Below are positions 34,046 to 43,393 of a stretch of 64,000 bases of DNA, one piece after another. The translations under genes were made by a program, and so were the position numbers. This stretch comes from Rhodovastum sp963804495 (GTDB lineage Bacteria; Pseudomonadota; Alphaproteobacteria; Acetobacterales; Acetobacteraceae): assembly GCA_963804495.1 (NCBI GenBank), contig CAWDQN010000002.1:150041-214040 (forward strand), in the 5' to 3' direction. Position 1 is the first letter of the stretch. Each line of letters begins with the position of its first letter. The notes beneath the pieces were generated by a model. It saw only the letters and a program-made list of their open reading frames with translations. It made no database searches and was not told the DNA's origin.

Positions 34046-36025
34046 TCATGCCGCCACGCCCACCGCCACCCGCTCGGCAAACGCCGCCACGCGTTCGCCC
34101 TGCCCGGGCTCCAGCGCGAAGGCCAGGCTGATCCCGCCGCCGTCGGTCGCGCGCACGCTGAAGGGCAGCGCGAAGCCGAGCCCATCGATCGAAAGCGTCC
34201 CCCGCGCGCCCGCGCCGAGCGCCGGCCCGTCCTCCACCCGCGCGCCGCCGGCGGAAAGATTGACCAGCCGGGCGGAGACCGGCGCCGCGCCCGGGACCGT
34301 CACGCTGCAGCGAAGATCGGTTGGATGGCGCGTGGCCTGGCGGCGATCCACCTCGGCGGTCGAACTGCGCACCACCCGTACCACCATGCCGCGCAGCTCG
34401 CTGACCGCTGCGGCCAGTCCCTCGGCGTTTTCGTGCACCGTGTCGGCGTCGTGCCCGGTTTGCTCGGCCTCCGCCGACACCTCGCCCGTGCGCCCGGTCA
34501 TCTCGCTCGCGGCACCGGCGGTGGTGCCGACGCTGCGGGCGATTTCGGCCGTTGCCGCCCCCTGCTGCTCCACCGCGGCGGCGATCGAGCCGGCGATGGC
34601 GTCCATTTCGGTAATCGTCTGCTCGATCCGCTGCACCGCCTGCACGGACGCGCCGGTCGCCACCCGCACCTCGGCGATGTGGCGGGCGATTTCCTCGGTG
34701 GAGCGGGCGGTCTGGGTGGCGAGTTGCTTCACCTCGCTGGCCACCACCGCGAAGCCGCGGCCGGCCTCGCCGGCGCGGGCCGCCTCGATGGTGGCGTTCA
34801 GTGCCAGCAGGTTGGTGCGGGCGGCGATCTCCGCGATCATGTCGGCGACCGTGCCGATGCGGCCGACCTGCCCGTTCAGCGCCTCGATGCTGGTGCGGGT
34901 TTCCTGCCCGGCGCTGACGGCACGGCGCACGATGGCGGTGGATTGCGCCACCTGCTGGCCGATTTCACGGATGGAAGCCGACAGTTCCTCCGCCGCGCTG
35001 GCGACGGACTGCGCGTTGGCCATGGCGGCGGCGGCGGCCTCGGCGGCGGTACCGGTGCGTCCGGCAGAGGCGCGCATGTTTTCGGCGGTGGAGGCCATGG
35101 CGGCGGTCCGTTGCGCCACCTCGGTGAGCGCGCGCGTGCTCTCGGTCTCGATCGTATCCGCCATGTCGCGCATCGCCTGCCGTCTTTCGGCCGCGGCCTG
35201 CGCGCGCAAGCTTTCCTGTTCGGCGGCAAGCCGCTCGGCTTGGACCAGCCGCTGCTGGAAGACGCGCAGGGCCGCCGCCATGCTGCCCACCTCATCGCGC
35301 CGCTCGGTGCCCGGGCTGGCGCCCGACAGATCGCCATCGGACAGGCGCTGCATCGCCGCGCGCAGCCGCCCGACGGAGGTGACAATGTCGCGGTTGACCG
35401 CCCAGGCGGCCAGCAGCATGGCAGCCAGGAGGCCGCCGCCGATGCTACCCAGGCGCAGCAGCGAGTCGTGAAAAACGGCGTCGAGGTCATCGGTGTAGGC
35501 GCCCGACAGGAACGACATCTCCCACGGCGCGAAATGCGCCACGGCGACGATCTTGCGCTGCGGCGTTTGTTCGCCGGGCTTGGGGAACATGTAGGTGATC
35601 ACGGCAGTGTCGCGGCCCCTCAGTGCCTCGGCGGTCAGAGTGCCGATCGACCGGCCGGTTGCCGCGTCCGTCGGGCTTGGCTTGCCTTCCAGCGCCGGAT
35701 TGGCCCCGTGGATGGTCGTCAGGCCGGAATCGCTCTGCCCGACCACGTAGCCCGAACCGTTGTCAAAGCGGATTGCGTGGATCAACTCGCGCACCTGTCC
35801 TATCGCCTGATCCTGGGTGAGCCGGCCGACGGTGACCTGCGCCTCCAGCGATCGTGCGACAGCGACGGTTGCATCCGTGATGGCGCGCAGTTTCTCCACC
35901 CGGTCGTCGATCATGCGTTCGTACAGCATGACGGCGCCCAGACCGGCGGCGGCGACGAGGCCGACGGCAGATAGCCCGAGCAGCAAACCCAGCTTGGTGC
36001 GCAGGCGAACACGGCTGAGAGGCAC
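34046..36025 (-). CDS. Methyl-accepting chemotaxis protein with PilZ, tandem copy
   Basis: 659 residues starting at GTG 36025 (MPLSRVRLRTKLGL, parallel to MSLLSNLRLRTKLAL in its neighbour). Same domain order. The Cache domain differs (RFDNGSGYVVGQSD), while the signalling and PilZ parts are almost identical in DNA to the downstream gene, which points to duplication with later gene conversion or selection on the sensor alone. Confidence 0.9.
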   Translation of the reverse strand: MPLSRVRLRTKLGLLLGLSAVGLVAAAGLGAVMLYERMIDDRVEKLRAITDATVAVARSLEAQVTVGRLTQDQAIGQVRELIHAIRFDNGSGYVVGQSDSGLTTIHGANPALEGKPSPTDAATGRSIGTLTAEALRGRDTAVITYMFPKPGEQTPQRKIVAVAHFAPWEMSFLSGAYTDDLDAVFHDSLLRLGSIGGGLLAAMLLAAWAVNRDIVTSVGRLRAAMQRLSDGDLSGASPGTERRDEVGSMAAALRVFQQRLVQAERLAAEQESLRAQAAAERRQAMRDMADTIETESTRALTEVAQRTAAMASTAENMRASAGRTGTAAEAAAAAMANAQSVASAAEELSASIREIGQQVAQSTAIVRRAVSAGQETRTSIEALNGQVGRIGTVADMIAEIAARTNLLALNATIEAARAGEAGRGFAVVASEVKQLATQTARSTEEIARHIAEVRVATGASVQAVQRIEQTITEMDAIAGSIAAAVEQQGAATAEIARSVGTTAGAASEMTGRTGEVSAEAEQTGHDADTVHENAEGLAAAVSELRGMVVRVVRSSTAEVDRRQATRHPTDLRCSVTVPGAAPVSARLVNLSAGGARVEDGPALGAGARGTLSIDGLGFALPFSVRATDGGGISLAFALEPGQGERVAAFAERVAVGVAA

Positions 36026-36262
36026 ATGGGATCTTCCCGGGTGATCTGCCGCCCATGCTGGCGCGTCTGGGTAAAAGGGGCATGAACGGCGGCGCCGGGC
36101 AGGTGCGGCCGCCCCGTACGCACGGGCCACAAGCCATCGCAGGTCGTCCAAGCCCCCCCGGCAGGGGAGTAGCGCGTACTCGTTATGGTGTCATCGCCGC
36201 CAGCAGGCAGGCGGCGCGAATCGGTGCATGCTAAGGGAACGAACCCCTATGGAGACTCGCGC

Positions 36263-36619
36263 ATGCGTTTCCCGACCCGCCGCCATCTGCTCGCTTCTGT
36301 CCTGGTTGCGCTGTCCGGCGCGGCGGCGGCGCAGCCCTATGGCGGTCCGCCCCCCGGCGGTCCGCCCCCTGGTGGCCCGCCTCCCGGCGGTCCGCCGCGC
36401 GGCTACGAGCCAATCCCGGAGCTGCGCCCCGAGCCTGTGCCGCCGCCGCCGAGGGGCCCCTATATCTGGCGTCCCGGCCATTGGGTGTGGAACGGTCGCG
36501 GCTATGTGTGGGTGTCCGGCACCTATGTCCGGCGTGACCCGCACTGGCATGACTGGGTCCCCGGCGTATGGGTGCTGCGGCGCGGCGTCTGGGTGTGGGT
36601 GCCGCCGCACTGGCGGTAG
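36263..36619 (+). CDS. WXXGXW/YXWXGXW repeat secreted protein
   Basis: 118 residues. Signal peptide, then four GGPPP repeats, then Trp-rich repeats (RPGHWVWNGRGYVWVSGTY and VPGVWVLRRGVWVWVPP). This is the common short BcpO-like YXWXGXW repeat family of envelope proteins with no assigned function. Confidence 0.8.
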   Translation: MRFPTRRHLLASVLVALSGAAAAQPYGGPPPGGPPPGGPPPGGPPRGYEPIPELRPEPVPPPPRGPYIWRPGHWVWNGRGYVWVSGTYVRRDPHWHDWVPGVWVLRRGVWVWVPPHWR

Positions 36620-36638
36620 CGTCCGGCCCGGCGTCGGA

Positions 36639-36668
36639 CCGGCACGATCCGGGCATGGATCGTGCCGG
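36639..36668. terminator. Strong hairpin, possible terminator
   Basis: Perfect 12-bp stem CCGGCACGATCC / GGATCGTGCCGG with a 6-base loop, between the convergent repeat-protein gene and xthA. No U-tract. Confidence 0.55.
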
Positions 36669-36722
36669 GATGCAGGCGGATGGCGCCATCGCGACGACAA
36701 GGACGATAACTCGCGCGCCGCG

Positions 36723-37490
36723 TCAGAACCCCACCACCACCGGTGCGTGGTCCGAGGCTTTCTCCTCTCCCCGTTCCCGGCGGTCCGGAGCGGCTTCGGT
36801 CAGCCGTTCGGCCAACGTGGCAGACAGCAGCACATGGTCGATCCGCAGCCCCAAATCACGGTCCCACGCCCCCGCCTGGTAATCCCAGAACGTGTACACT
36901 GGCCCGGTCGGGTGCAACGCCCGAATTGCATCCGTCAGCCCCAGCCAGAGCAAGGAGCGAAACCGCGCCCGGCTTTCGGGGCGCACCAGCGCATCGGTGG
37001 GCGGCAGCGCGCCAGGGGCAAAATCCTGGTCGGTCGGGCAGACATTGAAATCGCCGGCGATGACCAGCGGCGTATCCGCCGCCAACAGCGCCGCGGCACG
37101 CCCCCGCAGCGCCTCCATCCAGCGCAGCTTGTAAGCAAACCCGGAATGGCCGCCGGAATTGCCGTTCGGCAAGTAAATGCCGATCAGCGTCGTCCCCGCC
37201 GCCGTGATCTCGATATAGCGGGCCTGCGTATCGTCCGGCTCGAGGCCGGGCAGCGCACGGTGCACTACCTCAAACGGCACCCGTGTCAGCACGGCCACGC
37301 CGTTATAAGCCTTCTGCCCCACCACCGCGCAACGATAGCCCAGCGCCTCGAATCCGGCGGCCGGGAACACCGGCGCCTCGCATTTCAGTTCCTGCAGGAA
37401 CAGCAGGTCCGGCTGGTGCTGCTCCAGCCAGCGCCGCACATGCGGCTCGCGCTGGCGGATGGAGTTGACGTTCCAGGTGGCGACCCGCAC
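36723..37490 (-). CDS. xthA: Exodeoxyribonuclease III
   Basis: 255 residues, endonuclease/exonuclease/phosphatase fold. AP endonuclease in base excision repair. Motifs: ATWNVNSIRQR at the start, FLQELKCE, GIYLPNGNS, AGDFNVCPTDQD, TFWDYQAGAW, LRIDHVLLS, and SDHAPVV at the end. Length and motif set are typical of XthA. It lies 8 bases downstream of the erpA-like gene, which makes them a likely transcription unit. Confidence 0.95.
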   Translation of the reverse strand: MRVATWNVNSIRQREPHVRRWLEQHQPDLLFLQELKCEAPVFPAAGFEALGYRCAVVGQKAYNGVAVLTRVPFEVVHRALPGLEPDDTQARYIEITAAGTTLIGIYLPNGNSGGHSGFAYKLRWMEALRGRAAALLAADTPLVIAGDFNVCPTDQDFAPGALPPTDALVRPESRARFRSLLWLGLTDAIRALHPTGPVYTFWDYQAGAWDRDLGLRIDHVLLSATLAERLTEAAPDRRERGEEKASDHAPVVVGF

Positions 37491-37498
37491 CGCCGCGG

Positions 37499-37825
37499 TT
37501 AGTCCACCGAGAAACTGGTGCCGCAGCCGCAGGACGACTTCGCCTGCGGGTTGCGCACCGCGAAATAGGCCCCCATCAGTTCGTCGGCATAATCAAGCTC
37601 GCTGCCGGCAAGGAATGAAAAACTGGACGGGTCGATGATCACCCGCGCACCGCCGCGCTCGATCACCAGATCGTCCTCGGCCGGCTGGTCGAGGTCGAAT
37701 TTATACTGGAATCCATTGCAGCCACCGGCCAGCACCGCCACCCGCAGGGCGGCGCCGGACTGCTGGGCGGCGATGATCTCGGCGATGCGCGCGGCGGCGC
37801 GCTCGGTGACATGAAAGGTTTCCAT
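37499..37825 (-). CDS. erpA: Iron-sulfur cluster insertion protein, ErpA/IscA-like
   Basis: 108 residues, A-type carrier. The three cluster-binding cysteines are at GGCNGFQY near residue 36 and SSCGCG near residue 100. It passes Fe-S clusters to apo-enzymes. ATG at 37825. It is divergent from dgt. Confidence 0.9.
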   Translation of the reverse strand: METFHVTERAAARIAEIIAAQQSGAALRVAVLAGGCNGFQYKFDLDQPAEDDLVIERGGARVIIDPSSFSFLAGSELDYADELMGAYFAVRNPQAKSSCGCGTSFSVD

Positions 37826-37890
37826 GCAGTCAACATAGGCCCGGTGCCGCGATGTTTGAAGGGCGGCGCGAACCGGTGTAAGCCCCACGC

Positions 37891-39051
37891 ATGTCCCAAG
37901 TCGCCGCCCTGGCCCCCTGGGCCGTTCGGAGAGAAAATTCGCGCGGCCGGCTGCATCCGGAGCCAGAGGCCTCGGCACGCTCGCCCTGGCAGCGCGACCG
38001 CGACCGCATCATCCACAGCTCCGGCTTCCGCAAACTGCAATACAAAACCCAGGTCTTCGTCAACCACGAGGGCGATTTCTACCGCACCCGTCTGACCCAC
38101 AGCATCGAGGTGGCGCAGATCGCCCGCTCCATCGCCCGTGAACTTGGACTGGACGAGGATCTGACGGAGGCGCTGGCGCTGGCGCACGACCTCGGCCACC
38201 CGCCCTTCGGCCATGCCGGGGAGGAGGCGCTGTCGGCGGCCATGAAGCCGTTCGGCGGCTTCGACCACAACGCCCAGAGCCTGCGCGTGGTGACCGCCCT
38301 CGAAATCCGCTACGCCGGTTTCGACGGGCTGAATCTGAGCTGGGAGACGCTGGAGGGCCTGGCCAAGCACAATGGTCCGGTCCGCCGGCCATCCCCTTAC
38401 GTGGCCGAGTACGACGCGATCCATCCGCTCGACCTCGGCACCTACGCCTCAGCCGAGGCGCAGGTGGCGGCCCTGGCCGACGACATCGCCTACCACAGCC
38501 ACGATCTGGACGATGGCTGGCGGGCGGAGTTCTTCGCCCCCGCCGACTTGCAGCACCTTCCTGTCGTGGGCGAGGCGCTCGCCGAGGCAAGGCAGGCCAG
38601 CCTGGACGTGCCCTCGCCCCGGCTGCGCCACGAGACCATCCGCCGCGTCATCAACCGGATGGTCAACGATCTGGTGGCCGAGACCGGGCGCCGCATCACC
38701 GGCCTCGACCCCGCGAGCGCGGACGACATCCGCCAGGCCGGGCGGCCGATGGTGGGGTTCAGCGAGCCGATGGCGGAAGCCAACCGGGTGATCAAGGAAT
38801 TCCTGTTCGCCCGCATGTACCGCCACTGGCGGGTCAACCGCATGACCGCCAAGGCGCGCCGCCTGGTGGCCGAGGTGTTTGCCCTGCTGCACGAGCAGAA
38901 CGGCCTGCTGCCGGACGACTGGCGCGGCCGCGCGGGCGAGGCCGGCACGCCGCGGGCGGCGTCGGTGGTGTGCGATTACATCGCCGGCATGACCGACCGC
39001 TACGCACGCCAGGAACATCTCCGGCTGACGGATCTTTCGGTCTCCGGCTGA
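37891..39051 (+). CDS. dgt: dGTPase-like triphosphohydrolase
   Basis: 386 residues. HD-domain enzyme that removes triphosphate from dGTP or related dNTPs. Metal ligands: LTHSIEVAQIARS, AHDLGHPPFGHAGEEAL and DDIAYHSHDLDDG. Matches the Dgt subfamily common upstream of argS in alphaproteobacteria. argS begins 18 bases after the stop. Confidence 0.93.
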   Translation: MSQVAALAPWAVRRENSRGRLHPEPEASARSPWQRDRDRIIHSSGFRKLQYKTQVFVNHEGDFYRTRLTHSIEVAQIARSIARELGLDEDLTEALALAHDLGHPPFGHAGEEALSAAMKPFGGFDHNAQSLRVVTALEIRYAGFDGLNLSWETLEGLAKHNGPVRRPSPYVAEYDAIHPLDLGTYASAEAQVAALADDIAYHSHDLDDGWRAEFFAPADLQHLPVVGEALAEARQASLDVPSPRLRHETIRRVINRMVNDLVAETGRRITGLDPASADDIRQAGRPMVGFSEPMAEANRVIKEFLFARMYRHWRVNRMTAKARRLVAEVFALLHEQNGLLPDDWRGRAGEAGTPRAASVVCDYIAGMTDRYARQEHLRLTDLSVSG

Positions 39052-39069
39052 CAGGTCTGCAGAGGAATT

Positions 39070-40854
39070 GTGATGGGTCATAACATCTTCGCGTCGGTCC
39101 GCGCCCGTGTGCTGCAGGCGCTGCACGACGTGGTGCCCGACCTGCCCGAGGAGGTCGCGGCACGGGTGGAGGTGACGCCGGCGCGCGAGCCCGGGCATGG
39201 CGACATGGCCACCAATGCCGCTCTGGTGGTCGCCAAGCCGGCCCGCCGCAAGCCGCAGGACCTTGCGGCTTCCCTGGTGGTGGCGCTGCAAGCCGACCCG
39301 CTGGTGGCCGGGGCCTCCTCCGCCGGGCCCGGCTTCGTCAATCTGCGCCTGCATGCCGATGCCTGGCGCGGTCTGCTGCGGGTAATACTGCGTGCCGGCG
39401 AGGCTTATGGCGACAGCGATGCCGGGGCCGGGGTGCGGATCAACGTGGAATACGTCTCCGCCAATCCCACCGGGCCGATGCATATCGGCCACTGCCGTGG
39501 CGCCGTGGTGGGCGATGCGCTGGCCAATCTGCTGGCCAAGATCGGGAATAAAGTGACCAAGGAGTACTACGTCAACGACGCTGGCAACCAGGTGACCTCC
39601 CTCGCCTGGGCCGCTTACTGGCGCTACCTCCAGGCGCTCGGCACCGGCATGACCGAGGCCGCGTTCTCCGACGAGGTGCCCGGTGGCTTGCAGTATCGCG
39701 GCGAGTACCTCATTCCGGTCGGGCAGGCTCTGGCGGACCAATTCGGTCCGTCCCTGGCGGCGCCGGGTGTGCGTGTCGACGCGCCCGATAGGTGGCTGCC
39801 GGTGGTGCGTGATATCGCGCTCGGCATGATGCTGGAGTCGATCAGGCAGGACCTGGCCGCTCTCGGCGTCCGCCACGACGTTTTTTCCTCCGAGCGCGCC
39901 CTCGTCAACTCCGGCGCCGCCGACGCCATGATCGAGCGCATGCGCGCCCAGGGCCTGATTTACGAAGGCACGCTGGAGCCGCCGAAAGGTAAAACCCCGG
40001 AGGACTGGGAACCGCGCGAACAAACCCTGTTCCGCGCCAGCGCCTACGGCGACGACGTGGACCGTCCGCTGCGCAAATCCGATGGCAGCAACACCTATTT
40101 CGCCAACGACATCGCGTATCACGCGCAGAAGATCGACGCCGGCGCTGACATCCTGATCGACGTGCTGGGCGCCGACCATGGCGGCTACCTGCCGCGCATG
40201 CGCGCCGCCGTGGCGGCGATCGGCGGCGCCAGGTTCGAGGTGGTGCTGTGCCAGATCGTGCATGTGCTCAAAGGCGGACAGCCGCTGCGCATGAGCAAAC
40301 GCGCCGGTACCTTCATCACCCTGCGCGATCTGCTGGACGAGGTCGGGCCCGACGCCGTGCGCTTCACCATGCTGACCCGCAAATCCGACGCGCAGATGGA
40401 GTTCGACATCGACCAGGCGGTGGCGCAGACGCGGGAAAACCCGGTTTTCTACGTGCAATACGCGCATGCCCGCTGCCGTTCCGTGCTGCGGGCGGCGGCC
40501 GAACTGCTGGGCGCGGACGCGGTCACGCCCAAGTCGCTGGCCGCGGTCCCGCTGGACAGCCTGGAGAACGAGGCGGAACTGACCCTGCTGCGCCGCCTGG
40601 GCGCCTGGCCGCGCACCGTAGAGGCCGCCGCTTTGGCCCGTGAGCCGCATCGAATCGCGTTTTTTCTCTATGATCTAGCGGCCGACTTTCATATGCTGTG
40701 GAACCGGGGCCGCGACGATTCCGCACTGCGGTTCCTGCAGACCGACCACACCGCGGAGACGCTCGCCCGGCTGGCCCTGGTGGCTGCCACGGCGGTGACG
40801 ATCCGGTCCGGTCTGGCCGTCATGGGGGTGACCCCGGTTGAGGAAATGCGCTGA
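39070..40854 (+). CDS. argS: Arginyl-tRNA synthetase
   Basis: 594 residues, class I. HIGH motif in MHIGHCRGAVVGD near residue 138, KMSKS-like RMSKRAG near residue 410, N-terminal Arg-tRNA additional domain and C-terminal anticodon domain. Start ATG at 39070 has AGAGGA upstream. In operon with dgt and the SPOR gene 46 bases downstream. Confidence 0.97.
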   Translation: MMGHNIFASVRARVLQALHDVVPDLPEEVAARVEVTPAREPGHGDMATNAALVVAKPARRKPQDLAASLVVALQADPLVAGASSAGPGFVNLRLHADAWRGLLRVILRAGEAYGDSDAGAGVRINVEYVSANPTGPMHIGHCRGAVVGDALANLLAKIGNKVTKEYYVNDAGNQVTSLAWAAYWRYLQALGTGMTEAAFSDEVPGGLQYRGEYLIPVGQALADQFGPSLAAPGVRVDAPDRWLPVVRDIALGMMLESIRQDLAALGVRHDVFSSERALVNSGAADAMIERMRAQGLIYEGTLEPPKGKTPEDWEPREQTLFRASAYGDDVDRPLRKSDGSNTYFANDIAYHAQKIDAGADILIDVLGADHGGYLPRMRAAVAAIGGARFEVVLCQIVHVLKGGQPLRMSKRAGTFITLRDLLDEVGPDAVRFTMLTRKSDAQMEFDIDQAVAQTRENPVFYVQYAHARCRSVLRAAAELLGADAVTPKSLAAVPLDSLENEAELTLLRRLGAWPRTVEAAALAREPHRIAFFLYDLAADFHMLWNRGRDDSALRFLQTDHTAETLARLALVAATAVTIRSGLAVMGVTPVEEMR

Positions 40855-40900
40855 CGCCGTTCCGCATCGCCGGGCGGCGGGATAGGGAGTTTGCCGCCGC

Positions 40901-41716
40901 ATGCGTGACGAACTGAATATTCCGATGGGCCCCATCCCGAGCTACCGGCTCGACCGCCGCCAGGGTATGGATACGAATACGAAACACCTGGTGATCGCCG
41001 CCGGTGTCATCGGCTCGGTGCTGGCGCTGATGGTGGGGGTGTATTCGGCCACCGGGCACCGCCACGCCGGCGTGCCGGTGGTCGAGGCCGACAGCCGCCC
41101 CTTGCGGGTGAAGCCGGCCGATCCGGGCGGGTTGGAGAACGCCGACCCCGATGCTTCAATTCTGTCGGGGTCCGCCGAAGGCAAAAGCGCCATGGCGCCG
41201 CCGCCCGAGGTGCCGGCCGTGCAGGCGCTGAGGGCGCAGGAATCCAAGCCCGCTCCGCCGGCAGCCACCCCGGCGGTGGCATCGGCTGCTCCGCCACAGG
41301 TGCAGCAGGCCTCCCTCACCCCCGGCGTGCCTGCCGCCGCGGCGCCGAAGCCGGTGCATGCCGCCGCCTTACCCCTGCCGAAGCCCCCCGCTGTCGTCCC
41401 CGCGCCGAAGCCGCCGCTGGCTGTGGCGGGCGCGGTTCCGGCCACGTCGCCCGCCGCTGCGCCCGCTTCCGGCCACGCGCTGGTGCAGCTGGCGGCGCTG
41501 CCCACCCAGGAGGCGGCCATGGCGGAATGGCAGCGTCTGTCGAAGAAAATGCCGGACCTGCTGGGGGGGCATCAGCCTGCGGTGGTGAAGGCCGAGCGTG
41601 AAGGGCACGCTTTCTTCCGCTTGCGGACCGGCGGGTTCGCCGACCTGGAGCATGCAAGGGATTTCTGTGAGAAGGTGAAGGCGAAGGGGGCGGGGTGCTC
41701 GGTGACGGCATTCTGA
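40901..41716 (+). CDS. SPOR-domain membrane protein
   Basis: 271 residues: short cytoplasmic N-terminus, one membrane helix (HLVIAAGVIGSVLALMVGVY), long Pro/Ala-rich periplasmic linker, and a C-terminal SPOR domain (VQLAALPTQEAAMAEW; AFFRLRTGGFADLEHARDFCEKV). SPOR domains bind denuded septal peptidoglycan, so a division-site role is likely. The dgt-argS-SPOR order is common in alphaproteobacteria. Confidence 0.9.
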   Translation: MRDELNIPMGPIPSYRLDRRQGMDTNTKHLVIAAGVIGSVLALMVGVYSATGHRHAGVPVVEADSRPLRVKPADPGGLENADPDASILSGSAEGKSAMAPPPEVPAVQALRAQESKPAPPAATPAVASAAPPQVQQASLTPGVPAAAAPKPVHAAALPLPKPPAVVPAPKPPLAVAGAVPATSPAAAPASGHALVQLAALPTQEAAMAEWQRLSKKMPDLLGGHQPAVVKAEREGHAFFRLRTGGFADLEHARDFCEKVKAKGAGCSVTAF

Positions 41717-41719
41717 GCC

Positions 41720-41850
41720 GCCGGGGCGCTGCCCCCCGGCCCCCTGACTTAATGAACAGGGTCAAGGGGGCTACCGCCCCGTCGCGCCGAAAGGCGCGCT
41801 GCGCGCTGGGGTGGGTCCAGGGCAGAGCCCTGGCCTTCCTTATCTACGAA
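41720..41850. repeat. Palindromic intergenic repeat, copy 4
   Basis: Contains GGCGCGCTGCGCGC-type and CCAGGGC-AGA-GCCCTGG hairpins followed by CCTTCCTT, as at 8,562 and 24,643. It separates convergent genes. Confidence 0.7.
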
Positions 41851-42395
41851 AACAAGAACACCGCAGCCGCAACAACACACGTCCACTGAGTGCCAGATCC
41901 GCATTCGGCCGCCGCGGTGATCGACGTGCTGTCGATGATCAGGTGGCTGTGTTCGTAGATTTGCTTGCGTTCGTTCCACGCGGCTTCGGGATCGAAATCC
42001 AGGCCGAGGGTCGAGGCCAGCATGGTGGCGGCGAGGTCCTCGGCCTGTTCGCCGCTCGCCTCGGCGCTCATGCCGTAGCCGTGTTGTTCTGAAATATAGC
42101 CGTACATGTTCGCGTCGGCTGGTCTGGCCAGACCGAGGCTGGCGTAAAGATGGCGCCCGCTTTCATTGCTCTCCGACCGGGCCAGGACGCAGAAGGTGAT
42201 ATCGCCGGGTTTGAGCAATTCGACGCCTTCTTCGCGGGTGGTGACCGCGCAGCGCGGCGGCAGAATGGACGAGACGTAGACCAGGTTCTGCTGCTCGATA
42301 TCGGCGTCCCGCAAGGCGAACTCGAAGGCGGTGAGGGCGTGGCGATGGACGCCCACGCCTTTGGTCAGGAACATGCGGGTGGGGCTGGGGAACAT
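41844..42395 (-). CDS. Pyruvoyl-dependent arginine decarboxylase
   Basis: 183 residues. The self-cleavage site is the Ser-Ser pair at residues 42-43 in VYVSSILPP, which would give the pyruvoyl group on the new beta-chain N-terminus. The GITFCVLARSESNE-like stretch and GYGMSAEASGEQAEDLAATML match PvlArgDC. It makes agmatine from arginine, the start of a polyamine route or an acid-stress response. The family is best known in archaea and Chlamydiae, with scattered bacterial members. Confidence 0.88.
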   Translation of the reverse strand: MFPSPTRMFLTKGVGVHRHALTAFEFALRDADIEQQNLVYVSSILPPRCAVTTREEGVELLKPGDITFCVLARSESNESGRHLYASLGLARPADANMYGYISEQHGYGMSAEASGEQAEDLAATMLASTLGLDFDPEAAWNERKQIYEHSHLIIDSTSITAAAECGSGTQWTCVVAAAVFLFS

Positions 42396-42486
42396 CGCGT
42401 GTCTCCATATGCCTGGGTGATGGAAGCCGCCCGGGCTGGCGATCGGTGCGGCGCGCCCGGGCCATCCAGGGGCTGCGGCGGACGCC

Positions 42487-43047
42487 TTATTGCATCGGTT
42501 CGACCGAGATCGCCAAGGCTTCCTCGTACACGATGTCCACCTGATCGCCCACGTGCAGGCCGCGGATCAGCGCCTGGACCTGCGGGTTCTTGGCGGTGAC
42601 GGTGCGCACCAGATTGTTCGGCCCGACGAAACTGACGGTGCTGGTTGCTAGATCGACCGCGGTGATGACCACGCGGCCATGACGAACCCGGGTGACTTGG
42701 CCGCCCGGCCGTTCGGCGGTATCGCGGCGATCGACCGACACGCCTTCAAACGGTTGACTGCTGGGCGAGAAGACGTTGACCACCTGGGCCGCCAGGGCCT
42801 GGTAGTAGACCGCGGTGACCCGATCGCCAGGGTGGATTTCGTTCAGCCGCTGCACTTGTGGGCCGACGATCATGCTCAGCAGCGCGCCGGACTGGGCACC
42901 GCCCGAGCCGCGCAGCAGCAGCTCGCGTGAAACCGGATCGACGGTCTCAACGACCGCGTTGATGGTGGTGGTTTGCTCGACATTCACCGATTGGCACGCC
43001 GCAAATGGCAGCACGCCAAAAGCCAACAACAGAGACCGTCGATACAT
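42487..43047 (-). CDS. Putative lipoprotein, unknown
   Basis: 186 residues. Lipobox LPFAACQ at residues 13-19, cysteine at 18. The mature part is beta-rich, with GDRVTAVYYQALAAQV and a second similar unit HVGDQVDIVYEEALAISV, suggesting two related beta domains. Not recognised. Confidence 0.72.
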   Translation of the reverse strand: MYRRSLLLAFGVLPFAACQSVNVEQTTTINAVVETVDPVSRELLLRGSGGAQSGALLSMIVGPQVQRLNEIHPGDRVTAVYYQALAAQVVNVFSPSSQPFEGVSVDRRDTAERPGGQVTRVRHGRVVITAVDLATSTVSFVGPNNLVRTVTAKNPQVQALIRGLHVGDQVDIVYEEALAISVEPMQ

Positions 43048-43204
43048 CCGAACCTCCCTGGTATGGTCACATTTCACATTTGCCCTGCCTCGCGATGCGT
43101 GGATCAAGCCGGTCCTTCTGTCAACGGATCCGGCCGGGCATGCTGCTGTCATTTCGACCGCTGGCATGGCTTCCCGGTGCGCAGAAGTCAACGGCGCGAT
43201 CGTT

Positions 43205-43393
43205 ATGATTCGTATTTGCGTTCGTGCCGATCCGCATGCCGTCATGGTGGAGCTTTCCCGACCAGGCGCGGCGCGGTTCTTTTCGGACAATCTGCAAGAC
43301 ACCGCTACGGCTGAAGCCCTGCGGGCAGTCTGTGAACTCGACCTGAGCGAACTTCAGGCTGTCATCCCACCACGGGGATTTGGCAGGGACTGA
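43205..43393 (+). CDS. Small hypothetical protein
   Basis: 62 residues, opens MIRICVRADPHAVMVEL. No motif recognised. Its 3' end overlaps the next entry on the opposite strand by 32 bases, so at most one may be real. Confidence 0.35.
   Translation: MIRICVRADPHAVMVELSRPGAARFFSDNLQDTATAEALRAVCELDLSELQAVIPPRGFGRD

Noticed and set aside
34325..35974. Long Gly/His/Arg-rich + strand frames opposite both chemoreceptors (also 31,823-33,331)
   Set aside because: Shadow frames of the - strand chemoreceptors; low-complexity composition only.
38449..40650. A 733-codon open frame on the - strand across dgt and argS
   Set aside because: It is antisense to two clear genes; high GC makes long opposite-strand frames common. 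No domain in its translation.
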